Below are positions 1 to 7,701 of a stretch of DNA of 34,709 nucleotides, one piece after another. The number at the start of each line of letters is the position of its first letter. The stretch's first letter is position 1. The notes below the pieces were generated by a model. The model ran no database searches, was not told where the DNA came from, and saw only the letters and a list, made by a program, of their open reading frames with translations. A program made the translations under genes and the position numbers. Source of the DNA: an uncultured Lachnospiraceae bacterium (GTDB lineage Bacteria > Bacillota > Clostridia > Lachnospirales > Lachnospiraceae); the NCBI GenBank assembly GCA_947363565.1, contig CANAPP010000032.1:1-34709 (forward strand). Direction: 5' to 3'.

Positions 1-67
1 CCAAGGGGAATCGAACCCCTGATTCCAGCGTGAGAGGCTAGCGTCTTGACCGCTTGACCATGGAGCC
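1..67 (-). tRNA. tRNA-Glu (CTC), 3' end cut by window edge
   Basis: Read on the minus strand the sequence folds as a tRNA. The acceptor 5' strand is GGCTCCA (61-67). The anticodon arm is CTAGC/GCTGG around loop CTCTCAC, giving anticodon CTC, which reads GAG. The T arm is AGGGG/CCCCT around TTCGATT. The last acceptor bases visible (TGG) pair with the start of the 5' strand; the remaining 3' bases lie outside the window. Confidence 0.93.
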
Positions 68-84
68 ATATCTCGTACTTGCTT

Positions 85-113
85 ATCATAGCAAATATCG
101 CCCCAAAAAGCAA
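85..113 (-). promoter_or_regulatory. Sigma-A type promoter of tRNA-Glu
   Basis: On the minus strand there is TTGCTT (108-113), a 17-base spacer and TATGAT (85-90), about 18 bases before the tRNA 5' end. The spacing and match to the housekeeping consensus are good. Confidence 0.75.
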
Positions 114-140
114 GCACTTTTTACAATTTTTTCAAAAATT

Positions 141-1064
141 TTATTCATCCTTCGCCCTCAGTGACGCCACGTACTTTTCCGGCACCATAATGGATAGCTG
201 CTGCTTCTCATTGCGGATGCTGACCTCGTCGTGAGAGCCGCCGTATTCGCCGTCTAACGTCCACGGGATCTCCTCCAGCGATTCGAAGGTGATCTCACCG
301 CTTTTAAACGTATACATATACTTTGTATCTATCTGCTCGATAAGAAGCGCAGCCACGATCTCCTGAAGCTCCAGCGGATTCTTCGGGGTCTTGATCAGCG
401 TCACCTCAAACAGGCCATCGTCGAAGACAACCTGCTTTCCGATCATGCTCCGGAAACCGCCGACAGACCGGGAATTCGTCACCATCCCAAAGATGAACTC
501 ATCCTCGATACTCTCGCCGTCATGGGTGAACTTGATCCGGTAGGACGGCACATTAAACAGCCGTTTCGTCCCCTCCAGGACATAGGCCAGATGCCCCAGC
601 ACATTCTTTGCCTCCTGCCTCGTCTCGTAGGACACGTCCGTAAAAAGCCCAAAAGCCGCGATATACACGAAGATGTCATCATTGAACCTGCCCACGTCAC
701 AGGGAAACACCTTTCCATTCACCGCATTATCCGCCGCCTTCAAAAGCTGCTTCGGAATGTGCAGGCTATTGGCAAAATCATTCGTCGTCCCGGTAGGGAT
801 ATAGCCGATAGGCAGGCGGTCATCGCGCATCATCATGCCTGTCACCACCTCATCTAACGTGCCGTCCCCACCGCTGCACACTACAAGATCATATTCCTTT
901 ACGCTGCACTCCTGCACCTTCCGGTATGCATCTCGGTAAGACTGGGTCGGATAGATGACAACCTCATACCCTGCCTTCACAAAAATATCCACAATATCTG
1001 ACAGGCCCGGCTTCAGCAACTCCTTGCCTGCACGGGGATTATAGATAAACAACAGCCTTTTCAT
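141..1064 (-). CDS. Diacylglycerol/lipid kinase family protein (YegS/DgkB type)
   Basis: This 307-residue protein belongs to the DAGK catalytic-domain family, which phosphorylates diacylglycerol or related lipids at the membrane with ATP. The N-terminus has the FIYNPRAGK nucleotide-site strand (about 6-14). GGDGT follows at 65-69 and GTTNDFAN near 96, both diagnostic. The C-terminal half is the usual beta-rich domain. The open frame extends nine codons further upstream, but I chose the ATG at 1064 because AAGGAGG (1074-1080) sits 9 bases before it and the protein then begins at the conserved strand. It lies downstream of the HPr terminator, so it probably has its own transcript or depends on read-through. 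The exact lipid substrate cannot be told from sequence; bacterial members include DgkB-type enzymes recycling diacylglycerol and undefined YegS-like kinases. Confidence 0.9.
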   Translation of the reverse strand: MKRLLFIYNPRAGKELLKPGLSDIVDIFVKAGYEVVIYPTQSYRDAYRKVQECSVKEYDLVVCSGGDGTLDEVVTGMMMRDDRLPIGYIPTGTTNDFANSLHIPKQLLKAADNAVNGKVFPCDVGRFNDDIFVYIAAFGLFTDVSYETRQEAKNVLGHLAYVLEGTKRLFNVPSYRIKFTHDGESIEDEFIFGMVTNSRSVGGFRSMIGKQVVFDDGLFEVTLIKTPKNPLELQEIVAALLIEQIDTKYMYTFKSGEITFESLEEIPWTLDGEYGGSHDEVSIRNEKQQLSIMVPEKYVASLRAKDE

Positions 1065-1103
1065 CTCATTATGCCTCCTTATCAGCCGCAATTCTTTTTA
1101 GAA

Positions 1104-1130
1104 GAAAAAAGGGCATCCAACATGCCCTTT
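1104..1130 (-). terminator. Intrinsic terminator after the murB-rapZ-whiA-HPr operon
   Basis: A perfect 9-bp stem, AAAGGGCAT (1108-1116) with ATGCCCTTT (1122-1130), encloses a 5-base loop. On the minus strand it runs straight into a T tract (1110 downward), the arrangement of an intrinsic terminator about 40 bases after the HPr stop. Confidence 0.85.
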
Positions 1131-1166
1131 CCTGATACCTATCTATGCTCAAGACGTATGTAGTGC

Positions 1167-1424
1167 TTAATGCCCAACGGCAAGAAACGCCTCCACACCC
1201 TCAATTGCATTCGACTCATCCTCGCCGTCCGCCACAACTACAAGATTCGTTCCCTTGGTCAGCTTCAGGCTCATCATACCCATGATACTTTTCGCATTGA
1301 TCTTTTTCTCATCCAGCTCGATATATACTTTGCTGGAATACTGGCTTGCTTCCTGAACAAGATGCGCAATCGGACGCGCTTCCATGTCCATATTGGCCTC
1401 GATCGTAACAGGTTTTTTAATCAT
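1167..1424 (-). CDS. HPr-family protein with Glu15 and Ser46 (Crh-like)
   Basis: An 85-residue protein of the HPr fold. HPr carries phosphate at His15 in PTS sugar transport and is phosphorylated at Ser46 by HPr kinase to control catabolite repression. Here the active-site motif reads MEARPIA, with Glu exactly at residue 15 where His belongs, while Ser46 sits exactly in place in KSIMGMMSL. That pattern is the hallmark of Crh in Bacillus, a regulatory HPr homologue that cannot take part in phosphotransfer. Bacillus crh also lies in the rapZ(yvcJ)-yvcK-whiA(yvcL)-crh cluster, so the context agrees. I chose the ATG at 1424, which overlaps the whiA stop as ATGA, because AAGGAGG lies 10 bases upstream. 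An ATG nine bases earlier is only one base from that site. Positions 15 and 46 fall correctly only with this start. A regulatory role is inferred. Confidence 0.88.
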   Translation of the reverse strand: MIKKPVTIEANMDMEARPIAHLVQEASQYSSKVYIELDEKKINAKSIMGMMSLKLTKGTNLVVVADGEDESNAIEGVEAFLAVGH

Positions 1425-2320
1425 AATTGCCATGCCTCCTTATGTTCTCTTAACCTATCAGCTATCTCGCTCAGTTTCCTAAGACGATGGTTCACTCCGG
1501 ACTTCCCCAAGGGCGGCTCCAAAGCGGCTCCCAATTCTTTCAGCGGCGCATCCGGATAGTCCAGACGCGCAAGAGCGATTGTCTTTAGTCCTTCCGGCAG
1601 CCTGTCAAATCCGACCGTATCGCGGATATATTCGATATCCTCTCTCTGTCTCACCGCTGCGGAAACTATTTTCTTAATATTAGCTGTCTCGCAATTCACC
1701 TTGCGGTTAACGCTGTTGCGCATCTCCTTCACAATGCGGACATTCTCCAGCTCCATCAAAGCGCCCGGAGCCTCCATCACATTCAGCGCATCCACAATCT
1801 GCGCCCCTTCCTTGAGATACACGATATAATTGCCCTTGCGGATCACAATCTTGGCATCAAGGCCAAAGGACTTAAGCATATGCCTGAGATACTCTGCATG
1901 TCCCGCCAAACCGCATACAATCTCGAAATGATACGACTTCTTCGGATCGCTCACCGACCCCGCCGCAAGGAACGCCCCCCTGATATAAGCCCTCTTGCAG
2001 CATACCGCCTGTACCATCGCGTGCTTCACAGCCAACAGTTCTTCGCCCTTCCCATACAGCAGGTAATTGACGCTGCCCTTCTGGGAGTTCCGGCGAATTA
2101 CAATATCAGTCTTTATATTAAATGTTTTTTTCATTAATGTAAAGCATTTTCTTGCAACTGGAAAATTTTCTGTCTTAAATCTCAATGCGCATATTCCATG
2201 CCTGTCCTCCGTAAATTCCCCGCACGCGCTGAATATCGCGGATAACTCCGCCAGATCGCAATGTCTTGCCTTCGCATACTTAAGCGCCAGCTCTTCCTTT
2301 ATCTCACCCGAAAATGACAT
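1421..2320 (-). CDS. whiA: DNA-binding protein WhiA
   Basis: A 299-residue WhiA homologue. The family joins an N-terminal LAGLIDADG-homing-endonuclease-like fold to a C-terminal helix-turn-helix. It is needed for sporulation in Streptomyces and linked to cell division and carbon metabolism in Bacillus. The N-terminus (SFSGEIKEELA) and the C-terminal block PEGLKTIALARLDYPDAPLKELG with its following helix are typical, and the length is near the family norm of about 300-320. AGGAG lies 6 bases before the ATG at 2320. It starts 9 bases after the rapZ stop and its TGA overlaps the HPr start, so it is translationally coupled inside the operon. The yvcK/glmR gene that separates rapZ and whiA in Bacillus is absent here. 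Confidence 0.93.
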   Translation of the reverse strand: MSFSGEIKEELALKYAKARHCDLAELSAIFSACGEFTEDRHGICALRFKTENFPVARKCFTLMKKTFNIKTDIVIRRNSQKGSVNYLLYGKGEELLAVKHAMVQAVCCKRAYIRGAFLAAGSVSDPKKSYHFEIVCGLAGHAEYLRHMLKSFGLDAKIVIRKGNYIVYLKEGAQIVDALNVMEAPGALMELENVRIVKEMRNSVNRKVNCETANIKKIVSAAVRQREDIEYIRDTVGFDRLPEGLKTIALARLDYPDAPLKELGAALEPPLGKSGVNHRLRKLSEIADRLREHKEAWQL

Positions 2321-2329
2321 TTCAGACTC

Positions 2330-3211
2330 CTATCTTGCCTTCGTTATAGTATCTTTCCCAATATCCCTGTGTTCAATCCGGATTCCATAATTTTCCGCTT
2401 TCTCGAGAGCTTCAAAAAGCTCGTTGGCGAGCGTCACCGACCGGTGCTTCCCGCCCGTGCAGCCAATCCCGATCACTAACTGCGTCTTCCCTTCTGCGAT
2501 GTAGTTCGGGATCAGGAATTCTGTCATGTCAAGAAGCTTCGAAAGGAACTCTCCTGCCTTATCATTAGCCATCACATAATCCCTGACCGGCTTATCATTG
2601 CCGCTTAAGGGACGCAGTTCTTCTATATAATATGGGTTCGGCAGGAAACGCACATCAAACACAAGGTCTGCATCGCTTGGTATTCCATATTTGAACCCGA
2701 AAGACAGCACCGTGATATAGAGATTTTTGTATTCCTTATTCTGTACGAAGATCTTCGAAAGCTCTTTCTTAAGCTCCCTTGTTAGCATATGACTGGTATC
2801 AACAAGATAGTCCGCTTTTTTCTTCAAATGTTCAAGTTTTTTCCGCTCTCTTAAGATGCCATCGTCCACACGCCCGCTGCTGCCGGACAGCGGATGGAAC
2901 CTTCGCGTCTCCTTATACCGCTTGATGAGCACATCATCGCTGGATTCCAGATATAAGATCTCGTACTGGAAACCGGCCGCGTCAAGCTCCTTAAGCACCG
3001 TCTCAAGCTGCGTAAAGCTCTCTCCGCTCCGGATATCTACGCCGAGAGCCGCCTTATTCATCTCCGAGCCGGGCACTACAAGAAGCTCCGCAAGCTTCGG
3101 TATGAGCGGCACCGGGAGATTATCCACGCAGAAATATCCCATGTCCTCCAACATCTTAAGGGCAGTGCTTTTTCCTGCTCCCGACATCCCCGTAACGATA
3201 ACAAATCTCAT
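2330..3211 (-). CDS. rapZ: RNase adapter / nucleotide-binding protein RapZ (YvcJ)
   Basis: A 293-residue RapZ/YvcJ family protein. The N-terminal P-loop GMSGAGKS is at residues 8-15. The conserved C-terminal signature (GIGCTGGKHRSVTLANEL) lies near the end, as does DVRFLPNPYY in mid-protein. In enterobacteria RapZ binds glucosamine-6-phosphate and delivers small RNAs to RNase E. In Bacillus, YvcJ binds and hydrolyses nucleotides and its role is less clear. An in-frame TTG lies two codons upstream, but GGGGAG is 8 bases from the ATG at 3211 and only 2 from the TTG, so the ATG is preferred. The gene begins two bases after the murB stop. The partnership with murB fits control of amino-sugar and wall-precursor supply, which is inference from context. 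Confidence 0.94.
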   Translation of the reverse strand: MRFVIVTGMSGAGKSTALKMLEDMGYFCVDNLPVPLIPKLAELLVVPGSEMNKAALGVDIRSGESFTQLETVLKELDAAGFQYEILYLESSDDVLIKRYKETRRFHPLSGSSGRVDDGILRERKKLEHLKKKADYLVDTSHMLTRELKKELSKIFVQNKEYKNLYITVLSFGFKYGIPSDADLVFDVRFLPNPYYIEELRPLSGNDKPVRDYVMANDKAGEFLSKLLDMTEFLIPNYIAEGKTQLVIGIGCTGGKHRSVTLANELFEALEKAENYGIRIEHRDIGKDTITKAR

Positions 3212-3213
3212 GC

Positions 3214-4125
3214 TCAAAACTCCCCTAACCTTTTTACCTCTGGCTCAAGCACGACTCCGGAGTCTTTTTCCACCTTTTCAGCGACCCGGCGCATAAGCTC
3301 CGCGATATCCGCCGCCGTCGCGCCGTCCTTATTGATGACAAACCCGCAGTGCTTTTCCGATACCTGCGCGCCGCCCACCCGAAAGCCCCGAAGCCCGCTG
3401 TCCTGGATCAGCTTTCCCGCAAAATGCCCTTCCGGCCTCTTGAACGTGCTTCCTGCGCTTGGGTATTCAAGCGGCTGCTTAGTCACACGCTTCTCCTTAA
3501 GTTCCTCCATCCTCGCCCGTATCTGCGCCGCATCTCCCTTTTTCAGCCCGATTACTGCCTCAAGCACGATATAATCCTTTTTGGCGATAATGCTGGTGCG
3601 GTAGCCCATCGCAAGCTCCTTTGCCGGGATCGTAAATATCTCTCCCTCCCGGCTCATCACCGTCACCTGCGTTAAGACATCCTTCATCTCGCCGCCGTAT
3701 GCGCCCGCATTCATGACGCAGGCGCCCCCTAAAGTCCCCGGTATGCCCGCCGCGAACTCGAAACCGGTAAGGCTGTTTTCAAGCGCCCTGGCTGCTACCG
3801 CCGACAAAAGCGCCCCCGCCTGGGCAGTGATGCACGCTCCTTTGACGCTGATCTTATTCATGGACTGGAAGATCTGGATCACCGCTCCCCGGTATCCGCC
3901 GTCTGCCACCAGAAGATTGCTCCCATTCCCGACGATATAACAGGGCACTCCCTGCGCCCTGCATAAAGCCACCACCGCCTTAAGCTCCTCCCCGGAGCGA
4001 GGCGTCACAAAATAATCCGCCGGACCACCGACCCTGAACGTGGTATGCTTCTCCATCGGCTCATCAAGCTTCACACAGTCCTTTGGCAAAATCATCTTTA
4101 ATCCATCATAAAACTTCTGATCCAT
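3214..4125 (-). CDS. murB: UDP-N-acetylenolpyruvoylglucosamine reductase MurB
   Basis: A 303-residue FAD enzyme that reduces UDP-GlcNAc-enolpyruvate to UDP-MurNAc, the second committed step of peptidoglycan precursor synthesis, in the cytosol. The FAD-binding stretch GNGSN is at 66-70 and GGACVMNAGAYGGE near 133-146. Tyr175 and Arg176 lie in GYRTS. The catalytic Ser226 lies in SAGSTF, and Glu296 lies in LEPEV near the C-terminus, as in the family. The length fits the short type II MurB class. ATG start; GGAGAG lies 13 bases upstream, a rather long spacing. First gene of the murB-rapZ-whiA-HPr operon, driven by the promoter at 4204-4232. Confidence 0.96.
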   Translation of the reverse strand: MDQKFYDGLKMILPKDCVKLDEPMEKHTTFRVGGPADYFVTPRSGEELKAVVALCRAQGVPCYIVGNGSNLLVADGGYRGAVIQIFQSMNKISVKGACITAQAGALLSAVAARALENSLTGFEFAAGIPGTLGGACVMNAGAYGGEMKDVLTQVTVMSREGEIFTIPAKELAMGYRTSIIAKKDYIVLEAVIGLKKGDAAQIRARMEELKEKRVTKQPLEYPSAGSTFKRPEGHFAGKLIQDSGLRGFRVGGAQVSEKHCGFVINKDGATAADIAELMRRVAEKVEKDSGVVLEPEVKRLGEF

Positions 4126-4203
4126 AATCTAATCTATACTCTCCTTAACATGCTTATTTCCAATATCCGTCAGATCACTGTCCGCTCTGTTTACAATAAC
4201 CTT

Positions 4204-4232
4204 ATCATACACTAATTATTACCCAAATTCAA
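4204..4232 (-). promoter_or_regulatory. Promoter of the murB operon
   Basis: On the minus strand TTGAAT (4227-4232), a 17-base spacer and TATGAT (4204-4209) form a good sigma-A promoter about 80 bases before murB. Its -35 box lies only 7 bases from the -35 box of the divergent plus-strand promoter. Confidence 0.68.
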
Positions 4233-4239
4233 CGTACAC

Positions 4240-4268
4240 TTGCAAATTCCCCGGAAATGCGTTATATT
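4240..4268 (+). promoter_or_regulatory. Promoter of the CNNM/CorC gene
   Basis: TTGCAA (4240-4245), a 17-base spacer and TATATT (4263-4268) lie about 40 bases before the GTG start at 4310. It is divergent with the murB promoter. Confidence 0.68.
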
Positions 4269-4309
4269 AAAATCTATATAATCTATGTGAAAAAGGAGTT
4301 GATCTACAA

Positions 4310-5581
4310 GTGGACTCAGGTGACGCCACGCAACTAATAACTTTAATTCTTTTGTTGATGCTTTCTGCATTTTTCTCATCGGCAGAGACTGCATTGACAA
4401 CCGTAAACAGGATCCGGATCCGAAGCCTTGCCGATGAAGGCAATAAGCGGGCCAAGACTGTGCTCAGGATCACAGATGATTCCGGTAAGATGTTAAGCGC
4501 CATTCTGATAGGAAATAATATCGTAAACCTTTCAGCCGCGTCGCTTACGACGACCCTCGCCTACAGTCTGGGCGGTTCGATGGTTGCTGTTGCCAACGCA
4601 GCTTTAACGGTTGCCATTCTTTTATTCGGCGAGATCACGCCGAAGACTATGGCGACACTCCATGCCGAAAAGATATCTCTCGCCTATGCAGGTATCATCA
4701 ATATTTTCATCAAGATTGCCACCCCGGTCATCTTCCTGATCAACGGGCTGGCAAAAGGTGTGCTGATACTGCTGCGGGTTGACCCTAACGCCAAGAACAA
4801 TCTCATGACCGAGACGGAGCTTCGTACGATCGTGGATGTCAGCCACGAGGACGGTGTGATCGAATCTGACGAAAAAGAGATGATCTATAACGTGTTTGAC
4901 TTAGGCGACGCCAAGGCCAAGGACGTGATGGTGCCGCGTGTCCACGTGACGTTCGCAGATGTGGAGAGCACCTACGAGGAGCTTTTGGAGATCTTCCGCG
5001 AGGATAAGTTCACACGTCTTCCCGTCTTCGAGGAGACGACGGATAATGTCATCGGCACGATCAATATGAAAGATCTGCTGCTGTTCGATAACACGAAGGA
5101 GTTCCACATCAGAGATATTCTCAGGGAGGCATATTTTACTTACGAGTACAAGAATATTTCTGAGCTGCTTGTGGAGATGCGCCAGGCTTCCTTCAACATC
5201 GCCGTCGTATTAGATGAATATGGCGAAACAGCCGGACTTATTACACTTGAAGACCTGCTGGAAGAAATCGTCGGGGAGATCCATGACGAGTATGATGAGA
5301 ATGAAGAAGATTTTATTCAGCAAATTTCCGAAAACGAATATATAATTGAAGGTTCCATGAATCTGGACGACTTAAACGACCGGCTCGGCCTGTCATTGGA
5401 ATCCGAGGACTACGATTCTCTGGGCGGCTTCATCATCGAGCGTCTTGACCGTTTCCCGGAGACCGGGGATTCACTGGTAACGGAGGATAATATCCGTCTG
5501 GTGATCGAGTCACTGGATAAGAACCGGATTGAATCCGTCCACATGTATCTGCCGTACCAGATTCCGCATATCGACGAGTAA
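4310..5581 (+). CDS. CNNM/CBS/CorC-domain membrane protein (HlyC/CorC family)
   Basis: A 423-residue membrane protein. The N-terminal CNNM (DUF21) domain, about 1-185, has several hydrophobic helices. A pair of CBS modules follows, about 200-320, including KDVMVPRVHVTF and the DEYGETAGLITLEDLLEEIVGEI block. A CorC_HlyC domain, about 335-415, ends the protein. Members are linked to magnesium or cobalt efflux and resistance; the older haemolysin label is historical. The start is GTG at 4310, with AAAAGGAG 11 bases upstream, and no in-frame ATG fits the conserved N-terminus better. It is monocistronic: its own promoter lies upstream and a strong terminator directly follows. The substrate is inferred from family, not visible here. 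Confidence 0.92.
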   Translation: MDSGDATQLITLILLLMLSAFFSSAETALTTVNRIRIRSLADEGNKRAKTVLRITDDSGKMLSAILIGNNIVNLSAASLTTTLAYSLGGSMVAVANAALTVAILLFGEITPKTMATLHAEKISLAYAGIINIFIKIATPVIFLINGLAKGVLILLRVDPNAKNNLMTETELRTIVDVSHEDGVIESDEKEMIYNVFDLGDAKAKDVMVPRVHVTFADVESTYEELLEIFREDKFTRLPVFEETTDNVIGTINMKDLLLFDNTKEFHIRDILREAYFTYEYKNISELLVEMRQASFNIAVVLDEYGETAGLITLEDLLEEIVGEIHDEYDENEEDFIQQISENEYIIEGSMNLDDLNDRLGLSLESEDYDSLGGFIIERLDRFPETGDSLVTEDNIRLVIESLDKNRIESVHMYLPYQIPHIDE

Positions 5582-5628
5582 AAGGTTGATCAGTCTCATT
5601 CCCCGAGACGGCTATAACAACAATGAGA

Positions 5629-5675
5629 ACGAACCCGCCGGCCAGCCAGGCCGCGGGTTCGTCTTTATTATTTTT
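5629..5675 (+). terminator. Terminator between convergent genes
   Basis: ACGAACCCGC (5629-5638) pairs with GCGGGTTCGT (5653-5662), and an inner GGCC/GGCC stem sits within the loop. The plus strand continues as CTTTATTATTTTT. It ends the CorC-family transcript and may also serve the convergent minus gene at 5681. Confidence 0.85.
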
Positions 5676-5680
5676 CATCA

Positions 5681-6457
5681 TCACACTTGCACTACAACCG
5701 GTTTTGCCCCTTCGATGGAGACGATCATGATCGGTGCCCCCGGCTGTATCTCTCCTTCCTTTGTTTTAATCCTCATGCATTTACCGCAAAATGTTCCTTT
5801 ACCTTTATAAGTGACCACCGTGTCTGCCACTCCGATCTCCCATAAGAGCCTCGTCTCACGCCTGTTGCTCAGCAGGATGACAAAGCTTCTAAGAAACGTC
5901 TGCACCACTGCCAGCGCAAACGTCACTCCTACTCCCCGGGCCATGTCAGTTCCCGCCAGGAATGCCACCGATATTGCCAGGATCAGGCCGCTGTTGGCAA
6001 CGCCGCCGCCCCAGTCCCTTGCGTGCGCGTAGAACAGTTCAAGATCACGCCACTTTTCCCAGGCGCTGAGGATCAGTCCGTATAAAACCAGCACTCCTCC
6101 CATTACCCAAAATATTATCGCCGGCGCATCTTCCGGAATCAGTCCGTACAGGTCATCATAAAACACTCTGAATACCTGCATGGTGATCAGTACGAATGTC
6201 GAGCTGGCCAGAAACCATATCAGCATACTGACATCGATGATCCTCCGATAGATCCGGTTCATCTCCCGGCCTGCCGCTGCCGGATCGCCCATCTGCCTTA
6301 CCGCTTCTTCCTCGGCTTCTTCTTCACTCATACCGGAGGCAGCCAGCGCCTCTTTGCAGTCCTCGATGTGCTCTTTATATTCCCGCATGATCTCCTTTCT
6401 CGCACCGGAGTCCTCGATACGCTTTGTCAGTTCTTTCAGATAAAAATCAGCATTCAC
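5681..6457 (-). CDS. HAAS-domain membrane protein downstream of PadR
   Basis: A 258-residue protein. The charged helical N-terminus, about 1-75, carries the REYKEHIEDCKEAL and SEEEAEEEAVRQMGDP segments typical of HAAS/permease-prefix-like (DUF1700-type) domains. Hydrophobic segments then form about four to five membrane helices (roughly 78-98, 108-128, 150-195). HAAS domains commonly occur beside PadR regulators and are thought to take part in sensing or partnering with the regulator. The start is GTG at 6457, with AGGAGG 7 bases upstream; no in-frame ATG is nearby. It overlaps the PadR stop by 11 bases, so the two are co-expressed and translationally coupled. The role, perhaps a membrane sensor or partner for PadR, is inference. 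Confidence 0.75.
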   Translation of the reverse strand: MNADFYLKELTKRIEDSGARKEIMREYKEHIEDCKEALAASGMSEEEAEEEAVRQMGDPAAAGREMNRIYRRIIDVSMLIWFLASSTFVLITMQVFRVFYDDLYGLIPEDAPAIIFWVMGGVLVLYGLILSAWEKWRDLELFYAHARDWGGGVANSGLILAISVAFLAGTDMARGVGVTFALAVVQTFLRSFVILLSNRRETRLLWEIGVADTVVTYKGKGTFCGKCMRIKTKEGEIQPGAPIMIVSIEGAKPVVVQV

Positions 6458-6788
6458 TGCGCATCCTCCTTCCTATCATCATGTCCACCGCGTCGGCATG
6501 GGCCACCCATTCTTCGATGAGTTTGCCAAGATATCTCTCTCCGCTTTCGGTAATCTGGTAATACTTCCGAAGCTTCCCGTTCGCCTGTTCGTCAAAGCTT
6601 TTCAGATATCCTTCCTTGACCAGACTGTGCAGCAGCGGGTAGAGCGATCCTACCTTGAGTTCGAAGATGTTGTTCGATCGCTTTGACAAAGTGTCGATCA
6701 TCTCGTAGCCGTACATATCCTTTTCTGACAAAAGCCGAAGAAGCAGCATGGAAGTATTCCCCGATACCAGATTCCTGTTCACCGTCAC
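6447..6788 (-). CDS. PadR-family transcriptional regulator (copy 1)
   Basis: A 113-residue PadR winged-helix regulator. The conserved core is LLSEKDMYGYEMI, FELKVGSLYPLLHSLVKEGYL and KLRKYYQITESG, and the short C-terminal helix is the dimerisation part. It is strongly similar to the copy at 11882-12205. The open frame extends far upstream, but GTG at 6788 is chosen: GGAGG lies 8 bases before it and the protein then aligns with the paralogue from the first residue (VTVNRN against MAVSKN). It is followed by the overlapping HAAS membrane gene. The promoter upstream carries ATATCG dyads that are plausible binding sites for itself. PadR proteins usually repress their own operon and an exporter, and the adjacent ABC genes fit that pattern. 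Confidence 0.9.
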   Translation of the reverse strand: MTVNRNLVSGNTSMLLLRLLSEKDMYGYEMIDTLSKRSNNIFELKVGSLYPLLHSLVKEGYLKSFDEQANGKLRKYYQITESGERYLGKLIEEWVAHADAVDMMIGRRMRSEC

Positions 6789-6822
6789 GTCATCCACCTC
6801 CCGTTTGCAAATATACTTTATT

Positions 6823-6895
6823 CGATATATATTGTAAAATATCATATATCGTATTTCGATAATATAATTATACATCGAATATCGATATATGTCAA
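6823..6895 (-). promoter_or_regulatory. PadR-1 promoter with operator-like dyads
   Basis: Minus strand: TTGACA (6890-6895), a 17-base spacer TATATCGATATTCGATG and TATAAT (6867-6872) form a consensus-perfect promoter. The spacer itself holds an ATATCGATAT/TCGAT dyad. Just downstream of the -10, CGATATAT (6823-6830) and ATATATCG (6844-6851) form a perfect 8-bp inverted repeat. Both lie where a repressor would block transcription of the PadR-HAAS pair. Confidence 0.8.
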
Positions 6896-6916
6896 TACCT
6901 TTTTGCAAACTTTTGC

Positions 6917-7687
6917 CTAGATCCGCGCCATATTCTTCAGTATCCGTTGGTAAAATACCTTCTGCTGCGCATCCCGCTCCAGCACATCCATGATCCGGCC
7001 GTCCTTCAGCAGTATGATCTTGTCGCAGTAGCTTGCCACTTTCGGGTCATGGGTCACTAAGAGGATTGTTTTTTTCATCTCTTTGTTGATATGCGCCAGA
7101 GACTGGATCACCACCCTGGAAGAATTAGAGTCCAGATTCCCCGTCGGCTCGTCGGCCAGGATAAGCTCCGGATCCGCCACCATCGCGCGGCAGATTGCCG
7201 TCCTCTGCTTCTCGCCGCCCGACAACTCGTAGGGTTTTTTATCCAGCAATTCGCGGATGCCGAACCGGGCCGCCGCCTTCCGTGCGATCCGCCGGCTTTT
7301 TTGTGCATCCTTCTCACCAAGTGTCAGCGGCAGCATGATATTCTCCTCCACCGTCAGACTGTCCATCAGGTAAAACTCCTGAAAAACAAAAGCCAGCTCT
7401 TCCCGCCGCACCCTGGCGAGACTGTCCCCGTAAAAATTTCCCGTCGGCACACCCTTATAAAGCACCTGGCCGCCGTCCGGCCTGTTGATCATCCCAAGCG
7501 TCTTTAACAGCGTCGTCTTCCCGCAGCCGGAACTTCCCATGATCCCGATGAATTCTCCCGGTTTTACGGAAAACGAAAGCCCTTTCAGCACCTGATACGC
7601 CACCGTCTCCCCATCAGAATTGACGGTATAATAATTCCGGACAAGATCCTTCACCTCTAAGATCCTTTGCACACGCTTCTTTTCCAT
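6917..7687 (-). CDS. ABC transporter ATP-binding protein (MacB/BceA-like)
   Basis: A 256-residue ATPase of the MacB/LolD/BceA type. Walker A is GSSGCGKT (51-58), the Q-loop Gln is 103, the signature LSGGEKQ is at 155-161, Walker B LILADE at 175-180 and the H-loop His at 213. It would energise the FtsX-type permease encoded directly upstream (stop at 7702). This is the reverse of the common ATPase-first order. The ATG at 7687 is preferred over the GTG six codons earlier, because AAGGAGG, which overlaps the end of the permease gene, is 8 bases from the ATG. Such pairs in Firmicutes expel or detoxify antimicrobial peptides; here no BceRS-type two-component system is adjacent, only PadR and MerR regulators. 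The substrate is unknown. Confidence 0.92.
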   Translation of the reverse strand: MEKKRVQRILEVKDLVRNYYTVNSDGETVAYQVLKGLSFSVKPGEFIGIMGSSGCGKTTLLKTLGMINRPDGGQVLYKGVPTGNFYGDSLARVRREELAFVFQEFYLMDSLTVEENIMLPLTLGEKDAQKSRRIARKAAARFGIRELLDKKPYELSGGEKQRTAICRAMVADPELILADEPTGNLDSNSSRVVIQSLAHINKEMKKTILLVTHDPKVASYCDKIILLKDGRIMDVLERDAQQKVFYQRILKNMARI

Positions 7688-7701
7688 ACATCCGCCCTCC
7701 T

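Noticed and set aside
3211-3217. TTG start for rapZ two codons upstream of the ATG
   Set aside because: It leaves only 2 bases to the GGGGAG site and overlaps the murB stop; the ATG has proper spacing and matches the family start.
6789-6908. N-terminal extension of PadR-1 by 40 residues
   Set aside because: The extension is translated promoter sequence rich in Tyr/Ile; the GTG at 6788 has a ribosome site and aligns with PadR-2.
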